Part shown: positions 4,789-6,136 of the stretch, one piece after another
How positions within the stretch are numbered: position 1 is the stretch's first letter
How the letters are laid out: each line of letters starts with the position of its first letter
Source: an uncultured Emergencia sp.
GTDB taxonomy: Bacteria; Bacillota; Clostridia; Peptostreptococcales; Anaerovoracaceae
Assembly (NCBI GenBank): GCA_902476665.1
Contig: CABSEO010000127.1
Span: forward strand, 1-6,136
DNA: 6,136 nt
Direction: 5' to 3'
The notes under the pieces: generated by a model
What the model saw: the letters and a program-made list of their open reading frames with translations, nothing else
What the model was told of the DNA's origin: nothing
Databases searched by the model: none
Translations under genes and position numbers: made by a program

Positions 4789-4892
4789 TATGGATACGAA
4801 TTTCCATGAAGACCGGTATGGAGAGGTATGGAAACCCTGGAAAACAGAGAAAGAATGAAAAGCGACGACAAAATTCTATGGAGGTGTGTGGA
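4789..4892 (+). other. Operon leader with repeated TATGGA elements
   Basis: This 5' leader carries TATGGA four times (4789-4794, 4817-4822, 4827-4832, 4877-4882). The middle two form a period-10 repeat, and the last overlaps the ribosome site. A single TCCAT (4803-4807) is complementary to each copy and could form mutually exclusive hairpins, for example 4790-4794 with 4803-4807 or 4801-4807 with 4828-4834. No known riboswitch class, including the cobalamin class, is recognisable. A regulatory role is speculative. Confidence 0.3.
4880..4885 (+). promoter_or_regulatory. Ribosome binding site of the corrinoid protein gene
   Basis: GGAGGT lies 7 nt before the ATG at 4893. It decides the start: the frame is open 43 codons further upstream, but those candidates have no ribosome site, and one overlaps this one. 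Confidence 0.85.
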
Positions 4893-5528
4893 ATGTCAAA
4901 AATTGCAGAGGTTGCAAAGCTCGTGGAAGAAGGAAGATATGCCGAAGTGGCAGATGCGGTACAGGCGGCTTTAGACGAAGGCAATACCCCACTGGACGTG
5001 CTCAATGAAGGCCTGGTGGAACCGATCAACGTGCTGGGAGAGCAGTTTCGCTTAGGAGAAATTTATGTTCCTGAGCTTCTCATCGCAGCCAAGGGCATGA
5101 AACTGGGGGTAGAGGTTATCAGACCTCTTCTGGTCAGTGATGATATCAAAGTGCTGGGCAAGTGCCTGTTCTGCACAGTGGAGGGCGACATGCACGATAT
5201 TGGAAAGAATCTGGTAACACTGCTCTGTGAAAGTGCAGGTTTTGAGGTAGTGGATCTTGGTATGGATGTACCGCCGGATGAAATTGTAGAGGCTATCGAG
5301 GAGGATCCTTCTATTCAGATTCTGGGAATGAGTGCCATGCTGACTACCACCATGTATGCCATGAAGGAGACCATTGAGGCGCTTGAGGAGGCCGGTCTCA
5401 GAGATAAAGTGAAAGTTATGGTTGGCGGTGCACCACTGAATCAGTCTTTTGCTGATGAAATCGGAGCCGACGGATACAGTCCTAATGCGCCGATGGCAGT
5501 AGAACTGGCTAAAAAACTGCTGGCATAA
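4893..5528 (+). CDS. Methyltransferase cognate corrinoid protein (MtxC/MttC type)
   Basis: This 211-residue cytoplasmic B12 carrier protein is of the usual length for the MtmC/MtbC/MttC-type family. It takes a methyl group from a partner methyltransferase onto cob(I)amide and delivers it to a second methyltransferase. Residues 1-85 are the helical cap domain (VEPINVLGEQF, VPELLIAAKGM). Residues about 88-211 form the Rossmann-like cobalamin domain. It has the base-off motif GDMHDIGKNLV (98-108), with the cobalt-ligating H101 in D-x-H-x-x-G, then SAMLTTTM (147-154) and GGAPLNQSFADEIGADGY (178-195) lining the nucleotide tail. All key residues are intact. It is the first gene of the operon, 34 nt before the MttB-like gene, which is the expected partner. 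Substrate specificity is set by that partner, not by this protein. Confidence 0.93.
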   Translation: MSKIAEVAKLVEEGRYAEVADAVQAALDEGNTPLDVLNEGLVEPINVLGEQFRLGEIYVPELLIAAKGMKLGVEVIRPLLVSDDIKVLGKCLFCTVEGDMHDIGKNLVTLLCESAGFEVVDLGMDVPPDEIVEAIEEDPSIQILGMSAMLTTTMYAMKETIEALEEAGLRDKVKVMVGGAPLNQSFADEIGADGYSPNAPMAVELAKKLLA

Positions 5529-5562
5529 TCTATCGGCATGGAATTTTAGGAGGAAAGATATC

Positions 5563-6136
5563 ATGAGAAAACAATACCCATTAAAAGTAAATGCTGCGTC
5601 TCCATTGGCTTTTTTGTCCAGAGAAGAAATGGAGAAGATTCACAGCTGCGCCCTGGAATTACTGCAGGATACGGGTGCAGAGATTCAGCACAAAGGCGCC
5701 ATTGAAATGCTTAAGAATGCCGGATGCTATGTGAAGAGAAAAAGAGTTCATTTTCCGCCTTCTCTGGTAGAGTGGGCATTAAAGCAGGCACCGTCGAGAA
5801 TTATGCTTTATGACAGAGATGGTGAATTCGCTATGGATCTGAGCGGCAGAAACTCATATTTCGGTACTGGCTCCGACTGCTGCAATCTGTATGACTGGGA
5901 AACCAGATCTCATCATACCTTTACCGAGCAGGACATGATTAACGGTGCCAAACTGGCAGACAGCCTGGAGAACATAGATTTTCTGATGTGCCTGGGACTG
6001 ATGTATATGTATCCTGGAACCAGTTATGAGCATCAGTTCGCCGCCATGCTGAGAAATACCACAAAACCGATGGTGGTAACAGCTGCAGACCGTGAGAGCA
6101 TCAAGAACATTGCGGAGATGATGGCGGTTGTACGGG
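5563..6136 (+). CDS. MttB-family (trimethylamine methyltransferase-like) protein, N-terminal part
   Basis: The frame opens with ATG after AGGAGGA (5548-5554, 8-nt spacing) and runs without a stop to the right edge, giving 191 residues of a protein normally about 450-500 long. Family features seen are the N-terminal helical segment LSREEMEKIH, VHFPPSLVEWALKQAP (62-77), YFGTGSD (99-105), then TFTEQDMINGAKLADSLENIDF (119-140) and AMLRNTTKPMVV (161-172), typical of MttB-superfamily TIM barrels. These enzymes move a methyl group from trimethylamine or, in the non-pyrrolysine members known from acetogens and Desulfitobacterium, from glycine betaine, proline betaine or carnitine to a corrinoid protein. 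That partner is encoded directly upstream in the same operon. The pyrrolysine position of true MttB lies in the missing part. The family call is strong; the substrate is open. Confidence 0.9.
   Translation, partial: MRKQYPLKVNAASPLAFLSREEMEKIHSCALELLQDTGAEIQHKGAIEMLKNAGCYVKRKRVHFPPSLVEWALKQAPSRIMLYDRDGEFAMDLSGRNSYFGTGSDCCNLYDWETRSHHTFTEQDMINGAKLADSLENIDFLMCLGLMYMYPGTSYEHQFAAMLRNTTKPMVVTAADRESIKNIAEMMAVVR

Noticed and set aside
4790..4858. Short leader ORF (ATG at 4790, 22 codons) before the corrinoid gene
   Set aside because: No ribosome binding site precedes it, the composition is unremarkable, and it overlaps the TATGGA repeats and possible leader structure; most likely chance.
4764..4892. 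N-terminal extension of the corrinoid protein (43 extra codons in frame)
   Set aside because: It starts within the palindrome next to the transcription start, has no ribosome site, and the extra residues are not typical of the family; GGAGGT clearly selects 4893.
4752..4892. Cobalamin riboswitch in the leader of the corrinoid operon
   Set aside because: Expected from function, but the leader is short and no B12-box-like GCCACTG segment or matching architecture was found.

Overview
The window looks like chromosomal DNA from an anaerobic Firmicute of the class Clostridia, possibly a gut or acetogenic Lachnospiraceae/Eubacteriaceae-type organism. The evidence is moderately AT-rich sequence, strong AGGAGG-type ribosome binding sites, sigma-A-like promoters, and the gene content: a bacterial dynamin-like GTPase, SLT-type lytic transglycosylases, a GntR/FCD regulator, and a corrinoid protein paired with an MttB-family methyltransferase. 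The species cannot be named from this sequence. No tRNA, rRNA, CRISPR array, insertion sequence or integrase was seen.

Layout. (1) Positions 1-755 (+) hold the C-terminal part of a dynamin-family GTPase cut by the left edge. It converges on a PhzF-family isomerase-fold gene (919-1794, -), with a 12-bp-stem hairpin between them. (2) Positions 1795-3703 hold a PhzF promoter region with an AT-rich inverted repeat, then two tandem paralogous secreted lytic transglycosylases (2059-2736 and 2993-3703, both +). Each has its own upstream region. Both upstream regions carry GTGAAA-N5-GTGAAA direct repeats exactly 37 nt before the proposed -10 box. The second also has period-10 TTAAGAA repeats of the kind bound by OmpR/PhoB-family response regulators. 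(3) A strong bidirectional terminator (3746-3790) separates the second transglycosylase from a convergent GntR/FCD regulator (3818-4447, -). (4) A 445-bp divergent intergenic region holds a near-consensus promoter for each direction, a perfect 10-bp-arm palindrome just after the rightward start site, and a long leader with repeated TATGGA elements. (5) Rightward lies an operon of a corrinoid (B12) protein (4893-5528) and an MttB-family methyltransferase (5563 to the right edge, truncated).

How the parts work together. The right end reads as a regulated cobalamin-dependent methyl-transfer module. The MttB-like enzyme would demethylate a methylated or quaternary amine and pass the methyl group to the corrinoid protein. 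A further methyltransferase, not visible here, would normally pass it to tetrahydrofolate. The divergent GntR/FCD protein is the obvious candidate regulator. The substrate is not determinable from this window, nor is whether the enzyme carries pyrrolysine, because the diagnostic position lies beyond the right edge. The middle is a cell-wall remodelling pair, probably under envelope-responsive two-component control. The left genes appear unrelated to either module.
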